Source: Clostridiales bacterium
GTDB lineage: Bacteria > Bacillota > Clostridia > Christensenellales > Aristaeellaceae
Assembly (NCBI GenBank): GCA_012513645.1
Contig: JAAZBU010000165.1
Span: 1-45,346 of the forward strand
DNA: 45,346 bases
Reading direction: 5' to 3'
In this document: positions 35,383 to 44,675 of the stretch, one piece after another
How positions within the stretch are numbered: the first letter of the stretch is position 1
Layout: each line of letters starts with the position of its first letter
Notes under the pieces: model-generated
What the model saw: only the letters and a program-made list of their open reading frames with translations
Databases searched by the model: none
Told to the model about the DNA's origin: nothing
Translations under genes and position numbers: made by a program

Positions 35383-38196
35383 GTGCGGATCGATCTGAGC
35401 TGCCCGGTTGAACTATGGCACTTCCGGATGCCCACCAGGGACTATCCGGCGGTTGCGCTGCAGATGTTCAACCTGTCCGAAAAGACGGTCACCAGCATAC
35501 AGGCGGCCTTTTTGTGCTATGACGCCCTGGGTGAGCGCCTCAGCCGCCAGGTAGAGCGGATCACCGGCCTTCAGGGGGAGGGACGCTCGGCCTTTGAGAT
35601 GATGGTGGACGTGGAGGACGGCGAGCGCGCCGCGCGCATGGACTTCATCATCGAAAAGGTGTGGTTCATCGACGGCACGGTGTGGCGCCGCAGCGCCGGC
35701 GACCTGGCCGAGTATGAGGACAACCGCCTGCCCGCCGGCAAGCAGCTGGATGTGCTGCGCCATGTGGCCGGGGCCGACGCCCAGGGCTACCCCAGCGATC
35801 AGGGGGCGGTGTGGGTGTGCGTGTGCGGCCGGGCCAACCCGGCCAGCGCCGCCGAGTGCGCGCGCTGTCAGCGCGACAAGCGCGAGGTGTTTACCCGCTG
35901 CAACAAGGCGGCCATCGAGGTCATCCTCTACGAGCGCGAGAGCGCCATGGAGGAAAAGGCGCGCCAAGCCCGCGAGGAGGCGGGGCGCATGCAGTACGAG
36001 CGGGAGGAGCGGGAGCTGCGAAGCAAGAAGCGCCGCCGCCGCGCCACCGGTGGCCTGATCACGCTGGTGGTGCTGGCCGCGGGGGCGTATGGCGTATGGT
36101 TTCATGGCATCCCGGCCTACAACTACTACCGCGCGGGCGAGCTCCTTAAGAAAAAGGAATATGCCCAGGCCAAGGAGGTCTACCTGTCGCTGGCCGACTA
36201 TGGCGACAGCGCGGCCCTGGCGCTGGAGAGCGACTACCAGCGCGCAGCCGATACCGCGCGCGCCGGCACGCTGACCGGGTACAAGGCCGCGCAGGACATA
36301 TACGCCGCGCTTGCTGACTACCGCGACAGCGCCAACCAGGCCAACGCCATGCGCTATGCCCGCGCCGAGCTACTGCGGGGGGAGGGGGCCTTTGAGCAGG
36401 CCATCGCCCTGTATGATGAGTTGGGGGGCTGGGGCACCGCGGCCGACCAGGCGCTGGCCGCCCGCTACGAGTGGGCGAGCAGCCTGATGGAGGCGCTGAA
36501 CTATACCGCCGCGCGGGAGAAGTACCTGGCCCTGGGCGATTACCGCGACAGCGTCCAGAGGGCCGAGGAGTGCCTGTACCTGCCGGCGCTTCAGCACCTG
36601 GAGCGGGACGAGTTTGCCCAGGCCGAGGCGCTGCTCGGGCAGATGGCCGATCAGGCCCGGGCGCGGGCCAAGCTGCAGGAGGTGCACTACCGCTGGGGCG
36701 ACCAGCTGTTTGAGCAAAAGGAGTTTGACCAGGCGGCCGAAAAGTACCTGCTGGCCGGCGACTACCGCGACTCCTCCCGCAAGGCGGCCAGCTGCCTGTA
36801 CGAGCCGGCCCGCCTGCTGATGGCGGAGGGCGAGTATGAACAGGCGCGGGAAAAGCTGCTCAAAATCCTCTCCTATGAGGATGCGGCCCGCCTGGCCGAG
36901 GAATGCGCCTTTGAGATGGCCGCCCAGCGCATGCGCGCGGGCGAATACCTGCAGGCCATCGAGCTGTTTGAGCAGGCCCCCTCGGTGGCAGGCGCCCTGC
37001 CCGCCCTGCGGGAGGCGGCCTACCTGCTGGCCGGGCAGCTCAAAGAGGCGGACGACCCGGAGCAGGCCCTGCGCTACTATGAGCAGGCCGGCGAGTACAG
37101 CGATGCCGCGCAGCTGGCCACGCAGACCCGCTATGAGCTGGGCATCCGCGCGGCCAACCAGCGCGACTATGCCCGCGCGGCCGAGATATTTGCCGCCCTG
37201 GGCGACTATGAGAACAGCCCGGAGGAGTTGAGCCGCGCCCGCTACAGCCGCGCCATCGAGCAGTTAGAGGCAGGGGAGTATGCCGCTGCCATCGAGGCGT
37301 TTGCCGCACTTGGCGATTACTCCGCCAGCGCGACCTATCTAAGCCAGGCCCACTACCTCAGCGCGCAAAAGGCCTTTGAGGCGCAGGATTATGCGGCGGC
37401 CGCCGCTGCCTTCCTACAGGCCGGCAGCTATGAGGATGCCGCTCAGCAGCGGCAGGAGAGCATCTACCTGGAGGCCCAGGCCCTGCTGGCCGAGGGCAAC
37501 CAGTCGGGCGCTACGCTGCTGCTCAAGCAGATCGAGGGCTACCGCGATGTGACCGACCTGTTGCAGCGCACGGCCTACCAGCTGGCCAGCGACCTGAAGG
37601 CCGAGGGCCGCTACCGGGAGGCGGCAGAGCAGTTTTCGCTGATCCGCGGCTATGAGGATGCCGCCGCCCAGGCCGAGGCATGCTACGACCTGTACTACGC
37701 CGATGCCTACCGCGTGGCCAGGGACGCCATCAGGGCCAAGGACTACAAGACCGCGCTGGAGGAGCTGGAGCCCCTGGACCGCGAGAACCCCGGCGAAAAG
37801 TACCGCGACGTGCAGGAGATGTATCAGGACGCGGTGTACCGCTATGCCAACGCGCTGCACGCCGACGGCAAATCCTACGAGGCGCTGCCCTACTACCGGA
37901 AGATTCTGGACTACAAGGATGTGTCCAGCTACCGCCTCACTCGCAAGCCCTTCCTCATCCTGGGCAGCTGGGAGAGCAGCCAGGGCACGAAGATGACCTT
38001 CCGCGATGACGGTACCTGCCTGATTGGCGGGCGCGAGTTGTTTTTCGCCGTGCGCAACAACCTGGTTACCATTGGCGACCGGCAGGACGAGCTGACCGAC
38101 CGCTATATCATTCTGGTGCTCAACGAAAGTACGTTCAACCTGCGCCGCGAGTCGCCGCGCACCACCTATAAGATGAGCAAGGCCGATACGCCCTGA
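35383..38196 (+). CDS. Zinc-ribbon, TM-anchored TPR-like repeat protein
   Basis: Zn ribbon VCVCGRANPASAAECARCQ; TM GGLITLVVLAAGAYGVWF; about 16 repeats of the type Y-x2-A-x5-L-x2-YRDSA; GTG start with gaaggag RBS. Confidence 0.82.
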   Translation: MRIDLSCPVELWHFRMPTRDYPAVALQMFNLSEKTVTSIQAAFLCYDALGERLSRQVERITGLQGEGRSAFEMMVDVEDGERAARMDFIIEKVWFIDGTVWRRSAGDLAEYEDNRLPAGKQLDVLRHVAGADAQGYPSDQGAVWVCVCGRANPASAAECARCQRDKREVFTRCNKAAIEVILYERESAMEEKARQAREEAGRMQYEREERELRSKKRRRRATGGLITLVVLAAGAYGVWFHGIPAYNYYRAGELLKKKEYAQAKEVYLSLADYGDSAALALESDYQRAADTARAGTLTGYKAAQDIYAALADYRDSANQANAMRYARAELLRGEGAFEQAIALYDELGGWGTAADQALAARYEWASSLMEALNYTAAREKYLALGDYRDSVQRAEECLYLPALQHLERDEFAQAEALLGQMADQARARAKLQEVHYRWGDQLFEQKEFDQAAEKYLLAGDYRDSSRKAASCLYEPARLLMAEGEYEQAREKLLKILSYEDAARLAEECAFEMAAQRMRAGEYLQAIELFEQAPSVAGALPALREAAYLLAGQLKEADDPEQALRYYEQAGEYSDAAQLATQTRYELGIRAANQRDYARAAEIFAALGDYENSPEELSRARYSRAIEQLEAGEYAAAIEAFAALGDYSASATYLSQAHYLSAQKAFEAQDYAAAAAAFLQAGSYEDAAQQRQESIYLEAQALLAEGNQSGATLLLKQIEGYRDVTDLLQRTAYQLASDLKAEGRYREAAEQFSLIRGYEDAAAQAEACYDLYYADAYRVARDAIRAKDYKTALEELEPLDRENPGEKYRDVQEMYQDAVYRYANALHADGKSYEALPYYRKILDYKDVSSYRLTRKPFLILGSWESSQGTKMTFRDDGTCLIGGRELFFAVRNNLVTIGDRQDELTDRYIILVLNESTFNLRRESPRTTYKMSKADTP

Positions 38197-38197
38197 T

Positions 38198-39403
38198 ATG
38201 CAACGCCTGATCACACGCTATAAGGACCAGGTGGAGCTGCGCGATGGCGGCGAGATACCGGCGCTGCACGGCGCGCGGTTTTTGATGGTCTTTTTTGTGG
38301 CCATATTTCACTGGTGGCAGCTGAGCTGGCTCACGCCGCAGTTTACGCTGTTTGGCCACCACATCAGCATGGATCCCCTGCTGCGCAGCGGCTACATGTG
38401 GGTGGATGGCATGCTGTTGCTGTCGGGCTTTTTGTGCTACCTGCCCCATGCGGCGGCCCGGGAGGCCGGGCGGCCGGCCCCCGCCCCGCTGCCCTTTTAT
38501 GTGAAGCGGTTCTGGCGCATCGTGCCCACCTATTTGCTCAACCTGGCGGTGGTGCTGCTGGTCATCGTGTTGCCCCAGCGGCTGTATGCCGATTCGGGCC
38601 GGGCGGCCGGGGATATCCTGGCGCATATCACATTTACCCACAACTGGTTTCCCTACAGCTACCTGCGCTCGCCGCTCAACGGCGTATTGTGGACGCTGGC
38701 GGTGGAGGTGCAGTTTTATGTGCTGTTTCCGCTGCTGGCGCGCGCCTTTCGGCGCATGCCGCTGCTCACCTACCTGGGCATGTCGGGGGTGGCGTTTGCC
38801 TTTCGGGGCTACGCGGCCACGCTGTCTGACAGCGCCATGTGGTTTAACCAGCTGCCCGCCTTTTTGGATGTGTACGCCAACGGCTTTGTGGCGGCCGGCA
38901 TCTATGTCAGCCTGCGCCGCCGCGTGAAGGAGGACAGCTGGACCCGCGTGCTGATGACCGTGTGCGCGGGCGCCGCCGTGCTGGTGCTGGCCATGCTGGT
39001 GCGCGGCCAGGCCGGGGAGGCGAGCGCCCAGGCCATCCGCCAAGGGCAGATGATGCGGCGCTGGCCCCAGTCGGCCATGACGGCGCTGGCGCTGCTGGGC
39101 CTGTCGCTGGGGCTGGGCGGCGTGCGGTGGCTGCTGGGCAACCCGGTCACGCGGTTTTTGTCGCAGATCAGCTTCCAGTTTTACATGTGGCACCAGATTG
39201 TGGCCGCGCAGCTGCGGTATTGGGGCATCCCGTCCTCGGCCTCGCCCAACCCCCACATGGTGGGGGACATCGCCTGGCAGCGCCTGTTTGTGGCGCTCAG
39301 CCTGGTCATCGCGCTGGGCATCGCCACGCTGATCACCTTTTTGATTGAGCAGCCGCTGACGCGGCGTTTTGGCACCATCACACCACCCAGAAAACGCACA
39401 TAG
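38198..39403 (+). CDS. Acyltransferase 3 family protein (OafA/YrhL-like)
   Basis: PALHGARFLMVFFVAIFHW, YMWVDGMLLLSGFLCYL, FWRIVPTYLL, LWTLAVEVQFYVLFPLL. Confidence 0.92.
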   Translation: MQRLITRYKDQVELRDGGEIPALHGARFLMVFFVAIFHWWQLSWLTPQFTLFGHHISMDPLLRSGYMWVDGMLLLSGFLCYLPHAAAREAGRPAPAPLPFYVKRFWRIVPTYLLNLAVVLLVIVLPQRLYADSGRAAGDILAHITFTHNWFPYSYLRSPLNGVLWTLAVEVQFYVLFPLLARAFRRMPLLTYLGMSGVAFAFRGYAATLSDSAMWFNQLPAFLDVYANGFVAAGIYVSLRRRVKEDSWTRVLMTVCAGAAVLVLAMLVRGQAGEASAQAIRQGQMMRRWPQSAMTALALLGLSLGLGGVRWLLGNPVTRFLSQISFQFYMWHQIVAAQLRYWGIPSSASPNPHMVGDIAWQRLFVALSLVIALGIATLITFLIEQPLTRRFGTITPPRKRT

Positions 39404-39413
39404 GAGGCATACC

Positions 39414-40538
39414 ATGAAGGACCCGCGCATCGACAAGTTGGCAGATATCTTGGTCAACTACGCCACCCGCCTGCAACCCGGCGAGAAGCTGCTGTTAGAG
39501 GACCGCGGCATCAACCGCGAGCTGGCCGTCGCCATCATCAACAAGGCCTATCAGGCGGGCGGGCTGCCCGCGGTGCAGTTGTACGACGCCCAGGTGGACC
39601 GCGCGTTGATGCAGGGCTACACCAAGGAGCAGCTGGAGTGGCTGACCTCTTTGGATGCCCGGCGCATGAGCGACTGCGCGGCCTACATCGCCGTGCGCGG
39701 CGGCGACAATGTCTACGAGACCGCCGATGTGCCTGACAGCCAGAAGCGCCTGTACAGCATGCACTATTTACAGCCCGTGCACCTGGATATCCGCGTGCCA
39801 AAGACCAAGTGGGTGGTGCTGCGCTACCCCAGCCCCTCCATGGCCCAGCTGGCCGGCATGAGCACCGAGGCGTTTGAGGACTTCTACTTCAAGGTGTGCA
39901 CGCTGGACTACAGCAAGATGAGCCGGGCGATGGACCCGCTGGTGGAAATGATGGAGCGCACCGACCGCGTGCGCATCACGGGCAAGGGCACCGACCTCAG
40001 CTTCTCCATCAAGGGGCAGAAGGCCGTCAAGTGCGACGGCCGCCTCAACATCCCCGACGGCGAGGTGTACACCTCCCCCGTGCGCGACAGCGTGGAGGGC
40101 GTATTGCAGTACAACACGCCCAGCATCTATCAGGGCCTCACCCACGAGAATGTGCGCCTGGTCTTCAAGCAGGGCAAGGTGATGGAGGCCACCGGCAGCC
40201 GTACCAAGGAACTTAACGAGATACTGGATACCGATGAGGGGGCCCGCTATATCGGCGAGTTTGCCATCGGCGTCAACCCCTTCATCTCCGAGCCCATGAA
40301 GGACACCCTGTTTGATGAGAAGATCCGCGGCTCCTTCCACTTCACCCCCGGCAACAGCTATGATGATGCCCCCAACGGCAACAAGTCTGCCGTGCACTGG
40401 GATATGGTGTGCATCCAGCGGCCCGAGTACGGCGGCGGCGAGATGTGGTTTGACGATGTGCTGGTGCGCAAGGACGGTCTCTTTGTGCCCGAGGCGCTGC
40501 ACGCCCTCAACCCCGACCACTATGAGGAGGACGTATGA
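39414..40538 (+). CDS. Aminopeptidase (M29 / thermophilic metalloprotease family)
   Basis: KLADILVNYATRLQPGEKLLLEDRG, GEFAIGVNPFI, SFHFTPGNSYDDAPNGNKSAVHWDMV. Confidence 0.9.
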   Translation: MKDPRIDKLADILVNYATRLQPGEKLLLEDRGINRELAVAIINKAYQAGGLPAVQLYDAQVDRALMQGYTKEQLEWLTSLDARRMSDCAAYIAVRGGDNVYETADVPDSQKRLYSMHYLQPVHLDIRVPKTKWVVLRYPSPSMAQLAGMSTEAFEDFYFKVCTLDYSKMSRAMDPLVEMMERTDRVRITGKGTDLSFSIKGQKAVKCDGRLNIPDGEVYTSPVRDSVEGVLQYNTPSIYQGLTHENVRLVFKQGKVMEATGSRTKELNEILDTDEGARYIGEFAIGVNPFISEPMKDTLFDEKIRGSFHFTPGNSYDDAPNGNKSAVHWDMVCIQRPEYGGGEMWFDDVLVRKDGLFVPEALHALNPDHYEEDV

Positions 40539-41350
40539 ACACAACGCCGATTACGCTGGACATGAAGGGCGCTGCGCCCGATGTGGTGTTGCACCCCTAC
40601 CTGCTTGACAACTCGCAGGAGGTTGACCCCGAACGCCGGCGGCCGCTGGTATTGGTGCTGCCGGGCGGTGGCTACGGCTTCCGCTCCTTCCGCGAGGCCG
40701 AGCCCGTGGCCGTGCGCCTGCTGGGGCTGGGCATGAGCGCCTGCGTGGTGGACTATGCCGTGGCGCCCGAGCGGTTTCCGGTGGCGCTGTTGCAGGTGCT
40801 GGCGGCCATTGCCTATGCCCGCGAGCAGGCCGATGCATGGCACATCGACCCCAACAAAATCATTTTGATGGGCTTCTCGGCCGGCGGGCATCTGGCGGCC
40901 AGCGCGGGCGTGTTCTGGAGCAAGCCGCACTACGCCGCCAAGTTAGGGCGCGACAGCGAGCAGCTGCGCCCCAATGCCCTGATGCTGGGCTACCCCGTCA
41001 TCACCACGGGCGATGCCGCCCACCGCGATTCCTTTGACAACCTGCTGGGCGACGAGATCGACATCTACAGCCAGACGGTATCGCTGGAAAAGCAGGTGGG
41101 CCCCCAGGTGCCGCCCACCTTCCTGTGGCACACCTGGGATGACGCGAGCGTGCCTGCAGACAACAGCCTGCTGTTTGCCCGCGCGCTCAAGCGCCATGGC
41201 GTGCCCCATGCGCTGCATATCTTCCCCGAGGGGGTGCACGGCATCTCGCTGGCCAACCGCGAGGTGTTTGGGCAGGAGCGCTTTAATGATGCCCGGCCGG
41301 AGGTGGCCCGCTGGATCGAGCTGTTTGACGCGTGGCTGCGCCAGCTGTGA
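40535..41350 (+). CDS. Alpha/beta hydrolase (BD-FAE/esterase-like)
   Basis: LVLVLPGGGYGFRSFREAEPVA, nucleophile elbow GFSAGGHLAAS, HIFPEGVHGISLA. Confidence 0.9.
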   Translation: MNTTPITLDMKGAAPDVVLHPYLLDNSQEVDPERRRPLVLVLPGGGYGFRSFREAEPVAVRLLGLGMSACVVDYAVAPERFPVALLQVLAAIAYAREQADAWHIDPNKIILMGFSAGGHLAASAGVFWSKPHYAAKLGRDSEQLRPNALMLGYPVITTGDAAHRDSFDNLLGDEIDIYSQTVSLEKQVGPQVPPTFLWHTWDDASVPADNSLLFARALKRHGVPHALHIFPEGVHGISLANREVFGQERFNDARPEVARWIELFDAWLRQL

Positions 41351-42477
41351 CAGTCGGGGGGCAGCTGGGCCTGTACGTCCACATTCCCTTTTGCGCGCAC
41401 AAGTGCAGCTACTGCGACTTTCCCTCCCGCGCGGGGCAGATGGCGCTGCGCGCCCCCTATGTGGATGCCCTGACGGTCGAAATCGCGGCCCGCGGGCAGC
41501 AGCTGGGCAACCCGGCTGTTGACACCGTGTACATCGGCGGCGGCACGCCCAGCCTGCTGCAGCCCGAGCAGATGGCCCGGGTGCTGGAGGCGCTGCGGGC
41601 GCACTTTCGCCTGACAGCGGACTGCGAAATCAGCTGCGAGGCCAACCCCGGCATGCTCAGCCCGCGGTTTCTGACGGCGCTTGGGGCCGGCGGGGTGAAC
41701 CGCCTGTCCCTCGGCGCGCAAAGCGCCGATGCCGGGCTGCTGACGCTGCTGGGGCGCCGGCACGACTGGGCGCAGGTGCAGCGCGCCGTGGCGCTGGCCC
41801 GGCAGCATGGCTTTGATAACATCAACATCGACCTGATGATGGGCATCCCCGGCCAGACGGAGGCCATCTGGCGCGATACGCTGGAGGCCGCGCTGGCCCT
41901 GCACCTCGAGCACCTGAGCTGCTACGGCCTGATTGTGGAGGAGGGCACGCCGCTGGCAGAGCGCGTGGCGGTGGGCGAGTTATCCTTGCCGCCTGAGGAA
42001 GCCGAGCGCGCCATGTACGACCACACGCTGCATCGTCTGGCGCAGGCGGGGTATATTCAGTATGAGGTGAGCAACTTTGCCCTGCCCGGCCGCGCCTGTC
42101 GGCACAACATCAACTGCTGGCAGCGGGTGGACTATGCCGGGATGGGCGCCGCGGCCCACAGCCTGCTGGGCGGCGACACGCGTGTGAGCAACCCGCCCGA
42201 CATCGCGGACTACCTGTCCGGCCGGCCGCCCCAGGTGCAGCGGCTGGGGGCGGAGGAGCGCATGTTTGAAAGCGTGATGCTGGGCCTGCGCATGACCGCG
42301 GGCGTGGATATGGCGGCTTTCGAGCGCATGCACGGGCAATCATTTGAACAGGCGTATGGCAGTATAACTGCTTCATCGGTAGAGCAGGGGCTGGCCGAGT
42401 ACACGCCCGAAGGCTTCTTCCGCCTGACCCGCAGAGGGATGGACGTGATGAATGCCGTGCTGCTTGACTTTCTATAG
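41347..42477 (+). CDS. hemW: Radical SAM heme chaperone HemW
   Basis: YVHIPFCAHKCSYCDF, YIGGGTPSLL, CEANPG, NRLSLGAQS. Confidence 0.93.
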   Translation: MTVGGQLGLYVHIPFCAHKCSYCDFPSRAGQMALRAPYVDALTVEIAARGQQLGNPAVDTVYIGGGTPSLLQPEQMARVLEALRAHFRLTADCEISCEANPGMLSPRFLTALGAGGVNRLSLGAQSADAGLLTLLGRRHDWAQVQRAVALARQHGFDNINIDLMMGIPGQTEAIWRDTLEAALALHLEHLSCYGLIVEEGTPLAERVAVGELSLPPEEAERAMYDHTLHRLAQAGYIQYEVSNFALPGRACRHNINCWQRVDYAGMGAAAHSLLGGDTRVSNPPDIADYLSGRPPQVQRLGAEERMFESVMLGLRMTAGVDMAAFERMHGQSFEQAYGSITASSVEQGLAEYTPEGFFRLTRRGMDVMNAVLLDFL

Positions 42478-42559
42478 CGGAACTATTTATCATGGGCTTG
42501 TGCAAGAATATCGCCGCGATGCCCGTTTTATGAATGAAAGAGCAAAGGGAGGATAAGGG

Positions 42560-43759
42560 ATGAAACACCTGCCCAAGACAATATGCCTGCTGCTGGTGGC
42601 AGCGTTGCTGCTGACTGTGCTGCCCGCCCCTGTACAGGCCGGGTCGCTGGCGGGCAACTATGCCTATGTGGTCAGAACCTCCTGGCTGAACCTGCGCGCC
42701 GGCCCCGGCCTGCAGTACGACATACTGGGCAAGGCGTTGCGGGGGGAGACAGTGGACATCCTCTCCTACGAAGGGGGGGGCACCTGGGTGAGCGTGCGCA
42801 TCATGGCCAGCGGTCTGGTGGGCTTTATGGATTCCACCTACCTGGCCAGCGCGCCGGAGGATGTGCCCCCCGCGCCTGTGACGCCTGTGCCCCAGCCCGG
42901 CACGCCCACCAACCGGCGCGCCGTGGTTAAAAATCCGGTGGCCACACAATTTCTCAACCTGCGCCAGTACGCCTCCTATGCGGCGCCGGTGCTGGGCATC
43001 TACTACAACGGCACCCAGTTCACCGTGCTGAGCGAGTCGGGCGGTTGGTACTATGTGCTGATGGATACGGGCCTGCGCGGCTACTTCCGCAGCGAGTTTG
43101 TCAGCTTTGACTTAAGCCATGTGGATCCCGGCCTGCCTGTTGCCCAGGGCACGGCCAAGATTGTGTCTTCCGGCGGGCGTGTCAACCTGCGCCAAGGGCC
43201 GGGCTACAGTTACCCGGTCATCGCCTCTTACTACCCGGGCAAGACCGTCACCGTCTACAGCAAAACCCAGGCTTTCTGGCAGATTTCGGTGGACGGCGTG
43301 GTGGGCTTTATGGACCGCCAATTCCTCAGTACCTCTGGCTCGGGCGGCGGCTCCACCAGCGGCACCAATGCCACCGTGCGCAGCGGCGCCCGGCTCAACC
43401 TGCGCCAGCAGCCCTCCACCAGCGCCCGCGTGCTGGGCCAGTATCCGGCGGGCACGGCCGTGCGCGTCATCCGCCAGGGCACGGAGTGGTGCGCCGTCAG
43501 CATCCCGTCCACCGGGGCCACCGGCTACTTCATGACCCGCTACCTGGTGCTGCGCGGCCTGCCCGAGATGCCCACCAAGATCGTCAAAAATTCCTCCGGC
43601 GGTTTCGTCTACATGCGCGCCCAGGCCAGCAAGAATGCCCAGGTGGTTACCAAGGTGCCCCACAACAGCGTGGTCACCGTGCTGATCCCGGCCGGCACCT
43701 GGTCGCGGGTGCGCTTTGGCTCAACCAACGGATGGATGATGAGCAGTTTTCTGAAATAA
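42560..43759 (+). CDS. Secreted multi-SH3-domain protein
   Basis: Signal peptide; at least four bacterial SH3-like repeats (WLNLRAGPGLQYDILG, FLNLRQYASYAAPVLG, RVNLRQGPGYSYPVIA, RLNLRQQPSTSARVLG). Confidence 0.9.
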   Translation: MKHLPKTICLLLVAALLLTVLPAPVQAGSLAGNYAYVVRTSWLNLRAGPGLQYDILGKALRGETVDILSYEGGGTWVSVRIMASGLVGFMDSTYLASAPEDVPPAPVTPVPQPGTPTNRRAVVKNPVATQFLNLRQYASYAAPVLGIYYNGTQFTVLSESGGWYYVLMDTGLRGYFRSEFVSFDLSHVDPGLPVAQGTAKIVSSGGRVNLRQGPGYSYPVIASYYPGKTVTVYSKTQAFWQISVDGVVGFMDRQFLSTSGSGGGSTSGTNATVRSGARLNLRQQPSTSARVLGQYPAGTAVRVIRQGTEWCAVSIPSTGATGYFMTRYLVLRGLPEMPTKIVKNSSGGFVYMRAQASKNAQVVTKVPHNSVVTVLIPAGTWSRVRFGSTNGWMMSSFLK

Positions 43760-43916
43760 TACCAAACTCAACCCTAAACGCTTCGATGGACTTGTCTTTT
43801 TCCATCTGCGTCTTGCCTCTCTCGGTCAGCGTAGCGCCGCTACGCATCCCTCATTCGGCTTCACGCAGCCGAAAAAATCCCGCGCCCATCCTTGCGTTTA
43901 CGTTTTCGTTTGGTAT
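43759..43916 (+). repeat. Intergenic repeat element with inverted ends (copy B, 158 bp)
   Basis: ATACCAAAC...GTTTGGTAT ends; interior closely matches copy A; starts at last base of TAA stop. Confidence 0.85.
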
Positions 43917-43943
43917 GGACTGATCATCAGAACAAGCAAAAAA

Positions 43944-43968
43944 GCGCCGGACATACGGCGCTTTTTGC
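43944..43968. terminator. Bidirectional rho-independent terminator between convergent genes
   Basis: aaaaaagcgccg gacata cggcgcttttt. Confidence 0.8.
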
Positions 43969-43980
43969 ATCCCCTGTGGA

Positions 43981-43997
43981 AGGTTTGAGTTTAGTAT
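43981..43997 (-). repeat. Left-end fragment of the same repeat element
   Basis: Reverse complement atactaaactcaaacct matches copy A left end atacgaaactcaaacct at 16/17 positions. Confidence 0.55.
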
Positions 43998-44000
43998 ATA

Positions 44001-44675
44001 TTATACCAGCTTGCCCAGCACCTCAAAGTGCGGCCGAGTATCCAGGCGCTGCTGCATACATTTGGTGACCATGCTGGCCAGCGTACCCATGAATAGTGCG
44101 CTCACCACCGTGCCCACGCCGATGCCGATCACGCGGCCCAGCAGCAGCAGGCTCAGGCTGAGGGACGCGACCAGGCTGATCACCTCAAAGCCGGTGCGCG
44201 CCGTGCGCACGCTGAGTCTCTTCTCCATCACGAAGGCGCGGGGCACCGCGTCGTAGGGCAGCACAGGCGTGCCGCACAGCAAAAAGCTGGCGATGCCCGC
44301 CGCCATGAAGCAAAAGCCGATGATGTAGTAGGCCAGCCGCCAGGCCATTGCCATGGGCCAGTCGGCCATCATCCCCGTCCACCCATCCAGCAGAAAGCCG
44401 AAGATAAACGCCAGCACGAAGGAGAACAGGTAGCCGGGCTTGAACTTGCGGATGATCAGCATGGTGAGCAGCAGCCAGAAGCACTGCATCACCGCGTTCC
44501 AGGTGCCCAGCGATACAGCGGGAAACGCCACCGACAGCACGTAGGGGATGGAGCTGATGGGGGAGATGCCGAAGTCCGCCTTGATCATCAGCGTGACGGC
44601 CAGGGAGTTGAAGAGCATGGCGGCCACCAGCAGCACCTCGCCGGCTACGCGGGTCTTTGGTTTGTTGTTGTTCAA
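44001..44675 (-). CDS. YczE/YyaS-like integral membrane protein
   Basis: LLVAAMLFNSLAVTLMIKADFGISPISSIPYVLS, multiple TM segments. Confidence 0.85.
   Translation of the reverse strand: MNNNKPKTRVAGEVLLVAAMLFNSLAVTLMIKADFGISPISSIPYVLSVAFPAVSLGTWNAVMQCFWLLLTMLIIRKFKPGYLFSFVLAFIFGFLLDGWTGMMADWPMAMAWRLAYYIIGFCFMAAGIASFLLCGTPVLPYDAVPRAFVMEKRLSVRTARTGFEVISLVASLSLSLLLLGRVIGIGVGTVVSALFMGTLASMVTKCMQQRLDTRPHFEVLGKLV

Noticed and set aside
33873-35435. 520-aa minus-strand ORF
   Set aside because: Antisense of the Fe-S protein and secreted-protein genes; no family motifs, composition typical of a shadow ORF
36121-37950. Possible DNA tandem repeat over the TPR gene
   Set aside because: Repetition is at protein level with strongly diverged codons, not a DNA satellite
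38135-39457. 440-aa minus-strand ORF
   Set aside because: Antisense of the acyltransferase; His/Gln/Arg-rich shadow ORF
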